From Rhynchospora pubera (lineage: Eukaryota > Streptophyta > Magnoliopsida > Poales > Cyperaceae), in assembly GCA_028095005.1 (NCBI GenBank), contig CM051460.1, positions 66,069,676-66,133,675 of the forward strand: a stretch of DNA of 64,000 bases. The letters run 5' to 3'. A program made the translations under genes and the position numbers. The notes below the pieces were generated by a model. The model searched no databases. It saw nothing but the letters and a program-made list of their open reading frames with translations, and was not told the DNA's origin. Shown here piece after piece: positions 36,801-49,150 of this stretch (position 1 is its first letter; every line of letters starts with the position of its first letter).

Positions 36801-37796
36801 AAATTTTGGACTCTTACACCTGTTACTATTTCTTTTGTTTCGTTCATGGCCTATAAAAGGAAACTAGGAGAAGCCTATTCATAAAATGTTCTCAATTCAA
36901 TCTCATGTAAACTCAATTCAAGGGATTGATATGGCACATGGCTGCATGCAATTGATGGGAACAAAATTGAAGCTCATGATCCTAACAGTATGTTGTGTTC
37001 AAATTATTAGTTCGAAAATGCAATTATTTAACAGTATTATTACTTCTGAAATGCTAGTTGATTCGATGCTCAAAGAAAGATTATGTGCTGTACAATACTA
37101 CAGAGCCACCAGTAGATGGCCCTAGGAGCCCGTTATATAAAACCGATACAGAGATTCTGAAGGTACATACACTTCATAGTAAATGAAAATTCCTATCAAT
37201 ATTCATGATTATATGCAGGAAAAGCTTTTCACTATTGACGCCTTTTTGCAGGTTTTTTTAACCAAACATTACAATAATAGGAGGAGAAGTGATGGTGAGT
37301 TTGTGCTTGATTTTGAAGAAATTTATGTAATTGATTCGAAAGCAAAGTCCATAACACGGGCCAAAGTGATTGTAAGTTTTTGCTGATTTATGTATTGCAG
37401 CCTCTTTTCATGCATTTTAGTTTCTGACATGATATGCAGAAAATAGAAATCGGTGTGAAGTTGTTTTTATTTTTTGCAGGTTTCTGTACCAGAGGGGAAA
37501 ACGAGGGATAGAAGACATGATTTACTTTTAATCCGTGATGGTGGGACCTCTTTCAAAGTTATTAATGAGGTACTAGAATTATTATATATTGAATTGTTTT
37601 AAAATCTTACTTTTAATATAGATCTTGATTTCAGAGTTGATGTCATTTCTGATTCTAAGTTTTGCCATATTGACTACAGAGTGAAAGGGATGACCCACAA
37701 ACAGTAATCGAGAAAGTAGATTGGGCTAAATCAAGAGACCAAATGGAGAAATATTTAAGGAAGTTCAGAGATTTCGAGGAATCAAATTGGTTTTAG
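30801..37796 (+). CDS. PTAC6: pTAC6/PAP8, plastid-encoded RNA polymerase-associated protein
   Basis: Homologue of PLASTID TRANSCRIPTIONALLY ACTIVE 6 (PAP8), a plant-specific subunit associated with the plastid-encoded RNA polymerase, needed for plastid transcription and chloroplast development; it is plastid-targeted and in Arabidopsis also nuclear. Exons: 30801-31307, 31726-31794, 37058-37162, 37252-37371, 37480-37569, 37680-37796. They total 1008 nt, 335 codons plus TAG, close to the family length, with all junctions in frame. The N-terminus is Ser/Leu/Arg-rich like a transit peptide, followed by an acidic stretch (FEAEDDDDNEEDYEIEYD). Conserved blocks: YRINEEEFHKFSLLDCDFF, DDDVYDFREMYVSPPDTDVY, TEPPVDGPRSPLYK, EFVLDFEEIYVIDSK, and the end LRKFRDFEESNWF. 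Intron 2 spans 31795-37057 because it contains a complete Copia element. No coding break is seen. Confidence 0.93.
31910..32192 (+). repeat. 5' LTR of the Copia element
   Basis: Starts TGTAGTG and ends TTTGTAACA (TG...CA). It contains a TATA-like stretch TATATATA (32083-32090), preceded by a small stem GTCGGTT/AACCGAC, consistent with the retroelement promoter. It is 283 bp, the same length as the 3' copy. Confidence 0.95.
32196..32207 (+). other. primer-binding site, tRNA-Met type
   Basis: TGGCATCAGAGC lies four bases after the 5' LTR. It matches the usual Copia initiator-Met site TGGTATCAGAGC with one mismatch. Confidence 0.85.
32229..36259 (+). CDS. Copia gag-pol polyprotein, one frameshift in gag
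   Basis: The gag ATG is at 32229. The frame is open to about 32400 and then continues one frame over from 32408 to the stop at 36257-36259, which lies inside the 3' LTR. A single missing base near 32400-32408 thus separates the first ~57 gag codons from an otherwise intact 1283-codon frame. Domains in order: gag with UBN2-like region, RG-rich stretch, zinc knuckle CYNCGRHGHYARDC, protease (WYLDTGASNHM), GAG-pre-integrase and zinc-binding HLRFGHLS..CEGCVIGK, integrase core (DICGPI, DRGGEY, GVAERKNRTI), reverse transcriptase (DVKSAFLNGVL and YVDDIIF), and RNase H (DSDWCGDVDDRKSTSGY, LSTCEAEY, DNKSAIELAKNP). All catalytic motifs are present. The frameshift is the only defect I see. Confidence 0.93.
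36238..36249 (+). other. polypurine tract of the Copia element
   Basis: AAGGGAGGAATT directly abuts the first base of the 3' LTR, the position used to prime plus-strand synthesis. Confidence 0.8.
36250..36532 (+). repeat. 3' LTR of the Copia element
   Basis: A 283-bp copy of the 5' LTR with the same TGTAGTG start and TTTGTAACA end, followed directly by the GTGTA target duplication. The polyprotein stop codon falls at its bases 8-10. Confidence 0.95.
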
Positions 37797-38512
37797 CCTA
37801 AATGGTAATATTGGAGAATTTTGTGATGACGTAGTATAGAGTACTGGATGTCTGTTGTTTTTTTCCTCCTCGGTACAGAAAATAACACGTTATGGAGTAG
37901 AGTCCGTTTTTTATTCCTTTTGGTATAGCTGAGTTATTGTGGCAGTAGCAGATTTCTTCCTTCTGATTTTCTGAACATCCAACAGCTTTCAGCTACGTGG
38001 CTTTAAAATTTTGAAGTATGAATATTCTATTAAAGGGTTTTAGTCACATATGACCTGGATTTGGATATGAAGAATAACTACGTAGTATTTGCTTTCGTGT
38101 TTTCTAGTCACATATGCTTCCGTGTAGTATTTTCATCTTTCAGCGTAATATTATTGATTTTTAAAGAAAATTTAATATTTTAATTGTTTGAATACAATAT
38201 GAGTATTATTTAGCTGTTAAAAAAAATATATTACAATATTTGTTTTTAAACGATCATTGCACTAATATTGATATATGATATTATCATTTTGTACTTCGTA
38301 TGAATATTTCTCATGCTTTTAAATTTCGATGAAATAACTGCGTTATTTTTAAAAATTCGGTTTACCGGACAAAAACATATCAACGTTACAGTTTCAAATC
38401 CGAAATAACATTGTTATTTCAGTGAAAAAATTTCATTTTTGCGGAGAAAAAACGGAGACATGAGAGATTTTTTATACAATATAATTTTATATTATATATT
38501 TACAATTATGAG

Positions 38513-38820
38513 TAATGCTAGAATCAAACATATAGGACGTCAAACACGATCCAAACGTAGCACATTAAAATTTTAAACGGTCGATCCAAACCGCTCAATA
38601 TAATCTCTATATTAAAATATCTTTGATAATCAAATTTTATATTTTTTTCATATTTTCTAACTATTTTTTTCGAATTTTCAAAATTGAAGGGTTTAGAACT
38701 TTTTAGATTGAGCATATTGAAAAATTTAAAAAAAATAGTAAAAAAATTTGAAAAAATATAAAATTTGGTCTCCATGAAGATTTTATAACACAGAACAATT
38801 TGAGCGGTTTGAATCCCATA
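38513..38820. mobile_element. AT-rich MITE, truncated, abutting a PPR gene
   Basis: The left end AATGCTAGAATCAAACATAT then AGGACGTC matches, in inverse orientation, the end of the element near 61415 (complement of ATATATTGGGTTCTAACATT). Interiors share AAAAATAGTAAAAAAATT.GAAAAAAT and GAACGGTT/GAGCGGTTYGAAT. The right end is missing: at about 38820 the sequence passes straight into PPR coding DNA, so the junction truncates both. Confidence 0.6.
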
Positions 38821-40191
38821 TCATACAACATTTGGTTTTATACCTCTCCTCGCCATTAAGTCGAGCAGCTTTTCAGCTTTCTTGGTTTGACCTTGTTTGC
38901 ACATAGCATTCATCATTGAATTATAAGTAACCTCATCGGGCTGAAAACCTTGATCAATCATATCTTTGAAAACTCCAATAGTGTCATTCCAGCAGCCTAG
39001 CTTAGAATATCCATTTATAATACTAGTATACGTGATAAGATTAGTTGCCACACCTTTATCGAGCATTTGATATAGTAATTTCTCTGCCTTGTCTGCTTCC
39101 CCCATCTTGCAAAGTGCATCCACGATTATATTGTACATTACAGTGTTAGGCAATATTCCCTTTGAATCCATCTCATTTAACAACTTCTTTGCATCCTCTA
39201 ATTTGTTAATCTTACAAAGCCCATATATAAGGATACTGTACGTATGAACATCAGGATCCTTACCTCTGGATTTCATAACACGCAGCAACACCATTGCCTT
39301 TCTGGTTTCTCCTTCCTTGCAAAGTGCATCCATGACGGTATTATAAGTCACAACACTGGGCTCAATACCTTTGGAAATCATGCACTGAAGCATTTCCACA
39401 GCCTTGTATAATAACCCCTTCTTGCAAAACCCATCCACCAGAGTAGTATATGTCACCACATCAGGTTGAATTCCTAGAGAAATCATCTCGTGCAACTGTT
39501 CCTCCGCTTTCTCAGTTTCTCCATTCTTGCACAGACCATTGATAAGAGTAGTGTAGGTCAAGACATCAGGTTCATGATCTCTTGAACGCATATGCTGCAG
39601 CATCTCCTCTGCCCTCCTTAGCTCTCCCGTTATGCACAGGCCATTAATCAGTGAGTTGTATGTGACCACATTTGGTACCAGACCCCCTGAAAGCATTTGT
39701 TCGATCACTCTAAATGCTTTACAGACTGCACCCACTTTACAAAGGCTATCAGTTATGATATTGCAGGAGGCCACATTAGGCTTGCAGGCCAGCTTAGGCA
39801 TTTTATCAAGCAGTATGATTAGGGCTTCGTGGATCCTATTCTCAGAACACAGACCCTTGAGAAGAGCATTGAAGATGAAAGCATTAGCTCTTTGGCCCTC
39901 CTTAATGAACCGTCCAAAGTAAATCTGCCCAAGTGCAGGCTGATTTATTTGAGTACAGTAGCTGATCAAGATAGTATATGTGCATACATTTGGTGAGGGT
40001 GAAGTTGAGACTTTTTGAGATTCAGTCAAACGGTTAAAGAGGGAGAAGATTGTGGCATAATGGTTATTTGAGTTCTTTATACGAACCAGGGCTTTAAAGA
40101 TATTATTAAAGGGCAGTATGCGCGGGGAAGGGTTTATGGTGCCCGACCGACAACGTTCATTTACAAGCGATTCCAATTGGCGGAGCTCCAT
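38821..40191 (-). CDS. Rf-like PPR protein, 3'-truncated
   Basis: The best-preserved member of the local family: 456 codons from the ATG at 40191 (MELRQLESLVNERC) to a stop contributed by the neighbouring element (RRGIKPNVV then TGA). It encodes about ten P-class PPR units with the restorer-like consensus VVTYxTLIxGLCKxGxxxxA (for example PDVVTYTTLVDGFCKKGLL, PNTVMYNIIVDALCKMGEA). Expected partners are organelle RNAs, but no strong mitochondrial presequence is evident. Compared with the copy ending at 16438, about 100 C-terminal codons (roughly three PPR units) are missing. It could make a shortened protein; whether it is active is unclear. Its upstream 750 bp are homologous to 52410-53160. 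Confidence 0.85.
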   Translation of the reverse strand: MELRQLESLVNERCRSGTINPSPRILPFNNIFKALVRIKNSNNHYATIFSLFNRLTESQKVSTSPSPNVCTYTILISYCTQINQPALGQIYFGRFIKEGQRANAFIFNALLKGLCSENRIHEALIILLDKMPKLACKPNVASCNIITDSLCKVGAVCKAFRVIEQMLSGGLVPNVVTYNSLINGLCITGELRRAEEMLQHMRSRDHEPDVLTYTTLINGLCKNGETEKAEEQLHEMISLGIQPDVVTYTTLVDGFCKKGLLYKAVEMLQCMISKGIEPSVVTYNTVMDALCKEGETRKAMVLLRVMKSRGKDPDVHTYSILIYGLCKINKLEDAKKLLNEMDSKGILPNTVMYNIIVDALCKMGEADKAEKLLYQMLDKGVATNLITYTSIINGYSKLGCWNDTIGVFKDMIDQGFQPDEVTYNSMMNAMCKQGQTKKAEKLLDLMARRGIKPNVV

Positions 40192-40930
40192 GGCCAAACT
40201 GAAAAACAGTCACAACTCACCAAGTATATAGTTCTCCTAAAGCTGGTTGTAATCTCACTAAATAGGCTGATTCCCTAAAAATTACTCAGTAGATTCCCTA
40301 AAAATGTAAATGAAAGAATGGTGAATAAGTTTTGCATGAAAAAATTGAAAGTTTGAAACTACAGGTACAAGGTCCAGCACAGTACTTGTTAGGCATCAGT
40401 CCAGTTCGTGATGCACACCTTTGACTTAATGGCGGTACCAGACTAAGATGAGCGATTAATGAGGTCCATTAATGTTTGAGCTTGGCACTCTTATCGGTAA
40501 CTATCGACTTGCATCAAAGGAATTTGGATTATAAGGACAATAGTTTAGTACCCAACTTTGTAAGTAATCACAAAACACAGAAGTTGAATTCCAGATTGTA
40601 ATTCTATTTGGGTCGTTTTATGAAAGCATGCAAAGTCAGAAGTTTCCAAATTGTAGCACTGTAGCAGGAGAGTACACGCTATAGGACATACATTGGAAAA
40701 AAAAAAGGGAAAAAAGGAATCATCAAAATCATCATCAGTGTGCTGCAATTCGACCCAATGCGAAGCAAACAAAAGGGGCACAAAAGGGTAGAGCACCTAC
40801 CATGTAGCCGCTGGAAGCTGATGGTCGGAGAGATGATAACTCTCAAGGGCATTTTAACAAACACTTGTGTTGCTATATAAGAGAGAGAGAGTTCCACTGT
40901 TGCTCAATAATAACCCAACATAACTGTGAG
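40192..40930 (-). promoter_or_regulatory. PPR-family 5' flank (conserved between copies)
   Basis: A non-coding segment shared with 13680-14100 and 52403-53180. Ordered landmarks, read on the plus strand: AAAGAATGGTGAATAA, GTTAGGCA(T/C)CAGT, GGTACCAGACTAAG, GACAATAGTTTAGTA, AGAGCACCTA, ACAAACACT, and a GA-rich tract ending AGTTCCACT. Conservation of this arrangement shows that the gene copies duplicated with their upstream region. No specific factor site is claimed. Confidence 0.6.
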
Positions 40931-41292
40931 AGAGGAGGATGGAGACTCGCATAAACTAAAGAGGTGGGAATGTGGGATGGAGAGGATTACTTACTTCATA
41001 TGTTACTTTCCCAACTCGCATAAAACTCGAAAACAAAGAAAAAGAGTCGATTTGGGAATGTACCCATCGGTTCGGACTTTATTTTATTCTATGCGGTCAT
41101 AATTTATTTATTTATATTTTATTCTATGCGGTCATAATTTATTTATTTAATTATTTACCTTCCCTATTATGTTCATTAGTGCATTCATTTTACCAAATGG
41201 TTCTTATTATATACCTATGATTCTTGCTTAATTCCTACTTTATTCATGCATGTATTTACATTATATTAATTTATTTTTAAGCATGAAAGTAA

Positions 41293-41322
41293 CTAGCTTC
41301 TACATCGCGCTTCGCGATGTAA
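41293..41322 (-). mobile_element. Helitron-like 3' terminus (minus strand)
   Basis: On the minus strand, the hairpin ACATCGCG-AAG-CGCGATGT is followed by AGAAG and CTAG, then T. A GC-rich hairpin about 5-12 bases before CTRR, inserted before T, is the canonical Helitron end. The matching TC start (to the right) was not identified, so the length is unknown. Confidence 0.5.
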
Positions 41323-44300
41323 GATTAATCCTTATATTTAAATATATTTTATTATTGTTCTTAATTTTTTTAAGGGAAAAAAGTGGAGAGGATAAACAGT
41401 CAACACGCATCATTAGTTTTAATAATTTCATTACGTTTTTTTTTCACAAAGCAAGAATGGCCAGAATTTTGAAGAATCTGGTTTATCCATCAAACACAAA
41501 CGCATTAGTATTAATTTGGCTTATAGCAAGATTTGACCTAAATAGATACAATGAGTTAGATCAAAGCGAAACGTGCGTGGTACATTGATAGTCCAAGTTT
41601 GCAGGTGGCATGGCATGCTTCTATTGGCTTTGAAAAAAAAATCACAAATATATCCTGAACCTAATTAATCCTTGAAAAGTAACAAACTGAATAATAAAAA
41701 TGAAAAGCAAGATCATAAATTTGAAAAGAAAGCAAGCTCTTTTTTTAATTACTTGTTAGCACATGCATGCTCTATTTTGTTCAAAGAATTAAAACTGTCT
41801 GGCAAAGCAAGATACAAAATCACACTACACTTTGACAAATGAAACGTCTTGAGTTGTACAACTTTGCTTTTGTGGTCTTCTTGTTACTCAACAAAGTAGT
41901 CCAGAGGGGAAAAAAAACAACAACATGACGCGGTGACACCATCTGTTATGAAATCCCAAAGTAGCAAAAAATAATCAATCACAACTTGCAATGTCATAAG
42001 AAGAAATTACGTCTTCATCTAAATAACTCAATATAAGACGACAACAATTTTTAAGTGAACAAAGTAAATTTATGTAATAGATAGAGGTAAAAAAATAATT
42101 TATCTTTTTTTATAAAGCAACCATCCAAATACGAAGTGCAAACAAAAGCCAATCTAACAGTCTCCGATGCACCTTTTAAATATAGGTTTTAATATATCCT
42201 AATATGCATTCTTTTACAAAAATAAGTGGATAAAGAATAATGGTACCTTCTATTTTTTGCACTAACATAATCTCTTTATGTTCACTGTCCAGAATGGTGT
42301 TCGCTCAATATTCCAATTAGATTGAGATGAAATAATAACTCAATTTTTCAGCACAAATTGCTTGATTCGAATAGCTAATGCCGGTCTTATATTGTTCCGT
42401 CAGATCTAAGTTCTATCTACTAAAACAACACTTACAATTAAGTGATTATGATCAAAAGGTGAAAGGAATTACTCCGAATTTGAAGCACCGCTTCATTCCT
42501 GAATTAGTTCCTACCATCAGCATTTGTAGCCCATGAAAAGACCCAAGTTTTTCTACAGAAAAAAAAGCAAAACAAAAGCACAAATAGTTGACCTGTTTGT
42601 AATTAAGAAATGATATAAACCTGATTATACCAAACAAATTGGGCAACATGTGATATATTCACCTTTTGAACCAATGCCTCTTTATACTCCACAATCAAGG
42701 GCATCATACTTTGGAAATTGGCTCTGTCTATTAGATAGATAAATAAATAAATAAATAAACACACACACACACACACACATATATACATATATATATTAGA
42801 ATGTTTAGCTAATGGTGCTAGCATATCGAGCAATCACAGGATTAAGATCGTTATGCCAATAGATGAAAATAGGAAAAAAATAAAAAAAAATTCATTAATC
42901 AAATTTTGGTGCCATTCCATCACATGTTGGTCAGAAGAAACTCCGATTCATGAGCCAATAAGTTTATATTGTAAGAAATAAAATAATTAATTGATTGTTA
43001 CGTCTGAAACCGCATTAGCTTTCAAGTAAGAAAAGAACTTGAGGTATCTCACAATAAATAAGGATATAACCAATAGCAGATCGCCTTGCACTTGCCTGTC
43101 CATATGTCATCCATCTATAGGTGTATTAACATAATCATGATGATAGTAAAGAAAACACTAAAAAGATGATACATATTTGAAGAAAAAAAAAATGATCCAT
43201 CTATAGCTTATGGGCCGGTTGATTGTGTCAAGAAGTCATTTCCAATCCGACCCTTTGTAATTTGCTTAAGTTATTTATAGGAAAAATTAATATTTTTGCT
43301 TAATTAACTTTCGAACAAAGAAAACATGGTATTTGTAGGCCAAAACTATTAAAATAAGAAAAGAACAATCAAATCGAGAAGGAAGATTTTGTCGAATGTT
43401 TATTTAGGTTGACCTTATTGATTTTCTTCAATTAGTCAATCAGCCTCCATAATATATTGAAGCAAAAATCTCCTTTTGTCTTTCTAAAATGGAAGAACCA
43501 TATGAGAAATCAACTACACCATGTTGATACATTGTTAATTAATTTGAAACATCGAACTTATTCAAATAATTTCAAAAAAGGAGAAAACACCATAGATATA
43601 TCATCGTAAATGATAAATTTTATATTTCGAACTAACTTTCTACTGTACTAAATATGCGACGTTTGTAGTAGCAAGGAAAAGAAAATCTCGCTACCAGTTC
43701 ACATTTGTAATGGTGGGCAAAAGCAAACCTCGCTACCAGTTTGTAAAACCAAAACTTAAAAAGTTCAAAGGATCATAACCTCACATGAGCTCAGTTGCCA
43801 GCACCCTAAATTGACCTTCCAATTTAGTTTTGGGCATGTTTGAACCAAGATGGCTCATGCCAATTGTACTTGTGGAGCACCAGATACAATTCTATCGGTA
43901 CCAGTCAATACAATTTTTGTTTGAAACCAAGGTATAAACCATTCTAATTGCTAAAGCAAACATGTAAGTACCAAAAGGATAGCAAGTGCATTGGGAATAA
44001 AGCACAACTCCTGAATTGCTAGTTCAAAGAGCTAAACAAAAAAATATATTATCGAGGCATGCAATTTTTATTGTATCAGGTCACTCAAAGTCTGGTATAT
44101 ATCTCGTTGTACCTGAAAAAATATCTTGGCAGCTTGGGATCATCGTATTTGCCAATCCTCAAACCTGGTAAGGTAGGAGGTGATATTGCCACTATGAAAA
44201 AGTATAATTACAATAATCAAGTAGAAATCAGGATTAACTGTGCATCGCTAGTAGCTTCAATGACTCACCATGGCTTTTGCCCTCGTCACCAACTGTCATG

Positions 44301-45884
44301 GACCTGAACGACCTTACCTTGCGCCTTTGTTGCCAACAAAACCTCACATTGATATGTATAAGAACTGTAAGAATCATATTGCAGCAATGAAATTATAATT
44401 AGGATAATCAAGTAAAAGGAAGCACGGTCTAATTTTGAGGGTAACACTTAGTTGCTAACCATTGTTGATATGGCGAGGAGGTGTTGGAGGGTAAAACTAA
44501 AACCTAATTCTTTGCACGACTAATCAGATTAGTAATGCAAATTACCCCTACCAATCTTGTTATCGAGGGTAATAGTAATTGTACCAGCATCTAATAAGGT
44601 TAGACTATTCATGTCAGTACATAATACCATGAATACCATTCATGTTATAATCCTAAAAAGTCAAATATATATGTATTTAGTTAAGAAGTCTAAATAATAT
44701 TTGCAATGTTCCCCATCTATAAATTGGCAGCATGTGTGAACCTACCTAATCCTAAAGAGAAAATAAGAAATTTGATGCACCAATAGAAGCACAGTTAATT
44801 TGAAAATTAAGAAATTAATTCCTACAATTCAGGTAATCAACAATGTAAAGGAAAAAAATAATTAAATATTCAGATGCTATGACAAACAACATATGATGCA
44901 AATGACATTTTGATGCACATATTTTGCAATTAAGATTGGGGTGAACACCTGTATTCTGACCTTTGGTCTAAATTCGTACAAAATAAAAAAAGAGATCAAA
45001 TCAGAGAGGAAAAAATCGGAAACCCTGTGTAAAAATAACTCGTTTTAAGTTAGACAAAGAGGAAGAGGGGATGAGAGAAAGGCAGGATAGGGTTTGAAAA
45101 TTACCTCAGGCATGAGCAGGTGCATGGCTAGGGTTCGAAAATGGAAGACCTTGACAGATAAGAAAGATATCAGCACAACAGCAATGCATAAAGAGAGAGA
45201 GAGAGAGCTTCAATTGATGTTGTTGGTTACCGTCGTTCTTATTGAGAAGCCACCACCAGTCGCCACCCCTCCAGGCAGCGTTGTACAACTGGAGAGAGAA
45301 AGAGAGTGAATGAGTGCAAGGTGGTAAACGAGAAGGGTTCGATTTAAGATACCTGGTATGATGGTCAGTCGTTAATGGGAAATAAACAGATCACAATAAG
45401 AGAAGAAAGCGAGATGAAAACGCTCTCCTCTACAACAACACCATTCAGAGGCCTCTGGAGAACGCATAAGGATAAGGCACAACATAACACAGGCACTGAT
45501 CTCCTCCGGCCACAGAGTTGCTGCTCCTCTCCTTCCTTGATCCTTCGGTCTCTCTCTCTTTTCTAACGGATCACTCCCTCATTCTGCGCTAGAAGAAGAA
45601 CCTACAAGAAGGTAGAAGGCCCTGATAATCTTTATCAGGCGAACTCGGAGCATGCACACCGTGCACTTTTATCCCTCCTAATATTTTTTGGGCTATGTGA
45701 TCCATGTCTGTCTAAAATAAATGGAAGGAACTCATCACGTGCGCTGCCTGGAGCGGAATCCTCAGCGGAGGCGAACGGACAGGATCGCGTAGAGAGAAAA
45801 ATAGACGGTTCAGATAATTGAACAATAACTGGTTGGTTTGAAATTGAAGTATTTAAGATAATAATTAAAACTATATAAACTTTG

Positions 45885-45918
45885 TGTTGGCGTGCAATGC
45901 ACGTGGAACTGTAGTTAG
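45885..45918 (+). mobile_element. Helitron-like 3' terminus (degenerate)
   Basis: The hairpin CGTGC-AAT-GCACG (45891-45903) is followed by TGGAACTGTAG and TTAG, then T. It resembles plant Helitron ends but carries TTAG rather than CTRR. The 5' end is not located. Confidence 0.35.
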
Positions 45919-48900
45919 TATAATGTTTTGATCCCGTTCGTCGATTTTCCTTCGCTTGATCTCAGCCGCTCTTCTGAAGAGGGTTGCTAGAGACTTCTCC
46001 CGACCTATTCCTATTCCTCCTTTCTCTGCTCTTCCTTCTCTATCTTTCATTTTCCTGCCTCTTCGCTTTCCCTCGACTCTCTCTCTCGAGTCTCGACTGC
46101 GCTCATCTTTCTCTCACTCTCCGTCAGACAAGGTTTTTCACTTTATTATTTTCATTGCAAAATCCTTTCTTCTTCGATTTTTATGCCTAGCCTCATCTCT
46201 TAAATCAGCAGCGATCTAGGAACACTCAAATCAGCCGCGATCCTTTCTTCATGTGAATTCTTTCTTCCTCATCTCTAAAATCACGCTAGGAAGGGGCTAG
46301 CGATGAGGTGCATCCTTTCTTCTTTTTTCTTAAATCACGCTAGCCCAATGAATATAAATCACGCTAGGGATAATTTTGTTTGCATGATTTTACAGCGATG
46401 GCTTTGGATGTTTTTCTTCTTATAATCGCTTTGGGCGTGCTCTGGTGGGTATGCAAATGTATACTGACTCATATTTCGCAAAGGCTGAGTTATTGATAAA
46501 GGTGCATACATAATACAATCTTCCAATAACCTTCCAATTATCTTTTAATGAAAATCAGATATTGTTTACTAACTAATTTATTTGATTTGAAATAAATATA
46601 TATTTGTTTGTAAAAATAATGATTTACAAAGATTGTGGTCTCGCAGTGAAATTAATGATGCTCTCAAGCATCAGTTTTGGTATCTAGATCCAGAAGAAAG
46701 ACATGAGAGATCTAATTGAGCATTTAAATTCAAAATTGGTTGTTGAAAAGCCGAAATGAATATATTTCGGTAAATATATTTTGGAATGCATGATTCTTCT
46801 GAAGTATTCCATATATGTAAAGCTTATATGTCATTTTTTTCAGGACTGCACAAGATCACATGAATCTGTTTGCATCTAAGGTATGTGTGTTGTAGACTGG
46901 CTATGGTTACTATTTTGTTTGGAAGTTTTGGCTTGAATATTGAGTAATCGTTGACTTATATTATGTTTTACAGAGAAATGTAGTGTGCTATACTGATGAG
47001 TTTTTTTCAGATGTTTTTGCATTCTTTTCAAGGTTGGTAATGAAGCCAGTGTGATTGATATAGCAAATGTTTTGCTGGCTTTTAAGGTTTTAGCAATAGC
47101 AAAGAGGACTGAAGCTGTTCTGAATGATTCGACTTTATAAGGTAAATTAATAATAATTTTTTTTAGAGTTGTGAGTGTATTTTTAGATGATGGAAAAACG
47201 CTTTATTTTTCATTCCAGATGTTTACTTTCTGGCCTATTACAATTCTTCTTTTTTTTTGTCACTCACCACCAAGAATTTGGTATCATATTCTGTTGCTTG
47301 CGCCCTGTTCTGCCCTTTGAGTTAGTTATAGATCATTTGTTTCTTCCTCTTTTTGATGTTAATTAGTTGTACATAATTTTCTTTGAATTCTAATTATGTT
47401 TGATAGACTGAATATGTAATGTTTAAAACAGTTTCTTTTATTTGCCAGCTATGATGGTTCTTTTAGATTTTTTAAATAAACTTAGATGTAGTTTCACTGC
47501 AGCAAAGATGAACTGCTCAAAATCATTGGATAAATTTCTAATTTCTCTCTTACTCCTTACAACAGCCAATAGCGACATATATATATGAGAGAAATAGAAT
47601 GTCCTAATTTCTAAGTTAATGATTAAATGACAAGTGCCACAATCTGATGAATAGAGTCAATGACAGTAGGAGGATCACTGTGTGCTTTCAAGTTGATGGT
47701 GTTTCTTCGGTTGGCTAATCATTTTTCTGCTCTCTGTTGATGCCATCGACTGGAGAGTCCAATAATTGTATAACAGATTCCAATTTGGAGTAGTTTGGGA
47801 GAAAAGGTCATGACAGAACTTTTTACACAAAATTTTCAAATTATTTTGGTGTCAATAGCACAAATTAAACTATTTTGGGAGAAAAGATGATGATAGATCG
47901 ATAAAGGATATGATGGTTAACAATTATACTTAACTCTGGGTTCTTGATTGTCGCGTGATTAGACTTGGGTTATCATGTGATTAGTAGGTTTAGTGTATGC
48001 CGTATGCAATGCATTGGCTTAGGTCATCAGTGCTATGTTAATTTTGTCTATAAATATATGTACCAGTGTCCACTGTACAATCATCATAATCAAACAGTTC
48101 TCTCTGTTACAATTACTGCTTCCTTACTTTCTCTCTTTTCCTGATTTTGTTCAATCAATACTAGCCAGTTGATAAGTCAAATTTTGTCGTGTTTCTTAGG
48201 TATGAAGTGAAGAGGTGTTACGGCTATTGTTGTATAAGATGGGTTTGTGTCAATATTAGCTATAGAGCATCTAATTGATGTACTTGGTTTTTAAGATGAT
48301 CCATTTTACGTTTACATAATAAAAATGTGTTTTCTTTTGATTTAGTATGCCACATGGTTTGGATTCGTACCAAGCGACAAAGGAGATGTGACGCTGCAGT
48401 TTTTTTCTTTTTTTTAGTACAGTGCTGGAAAAGGAAAAACGGAGGCTATGATGGATTATATAAGTGCCAAGTCTGCTTTTTGCTCTCTCAAGCTCCTGAT
48501 TTTGAGTATTACTTATTTTTCGCTTCTTTTTGTTTTTGCTCAGCATTGTTACAACAAATACATAGTCAGTAGGAACTAGCAAGAAGTTCATGCATATCTA
48601 TTCATTACTCATTATTGACTTATATAAATTGTCAAAATACATGTGTGGCTTCATTGTTGCTTATCATTGTTCATTTTATTTGCTGTTCAATTGTACAATT
48701 GTTCAGCAACAATAATTATTTGACATTCAATAAAATAAAATGACACAAAAATATTTCACAAAACCATCCTGTAAGTTTAGGTTGTTTTATCTACTTTTGG
48801 AACAGCTCCTTATTCACTTCTGTTGATTTAGGTTATAACTCTGGAGCTTACTACCTACAGAGGAACAAGGATATTACAACAATTTTGCATTATGAGTGAA

Positions 48901-48960
48901 ATTTTTACCTTGGGGACTGGATTTTATAATTTGTCTGAATTAATTTACATTTTTCACATA

Positions 48961-49150
48961 TTTTCCTTAATTGATTGTAGGAAAAAGGAGCAGAATCTGA
49001 AATGCAAGATAGATTCAGAGAAAGAAGGTACTATTGTGTACCGATATATTAGTTAGATATTGATTTTCTTTTTATTTGACACAGAAAACTAAACTAATAT
49101 TTTCCTTAATTGATTGCAGGAAAAAGGAGCAGAATCTGAAATGCATGATA
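48961..49150 (+). repeat. short direct repeat spanning a splice-acceptor-like site
   Basis: TTTTCCTTAATTGATTG(T/C)AG then GAAAAAGGAGCAGAATCTGA occurs twice, about 137 bp apart (48961 and 49099). It looks like a duplicated intron-end/exon-start (EKGAESEMQD), within a region that otherwise lacks a gene model. Confidence 0.6.

Noticed and set aside
45094..45566. short frames that could be a small gene
   Set aside because: Low-complexity purine/pyrimidine repeats in both strands, no conserved motif and no convincing splice pattern.
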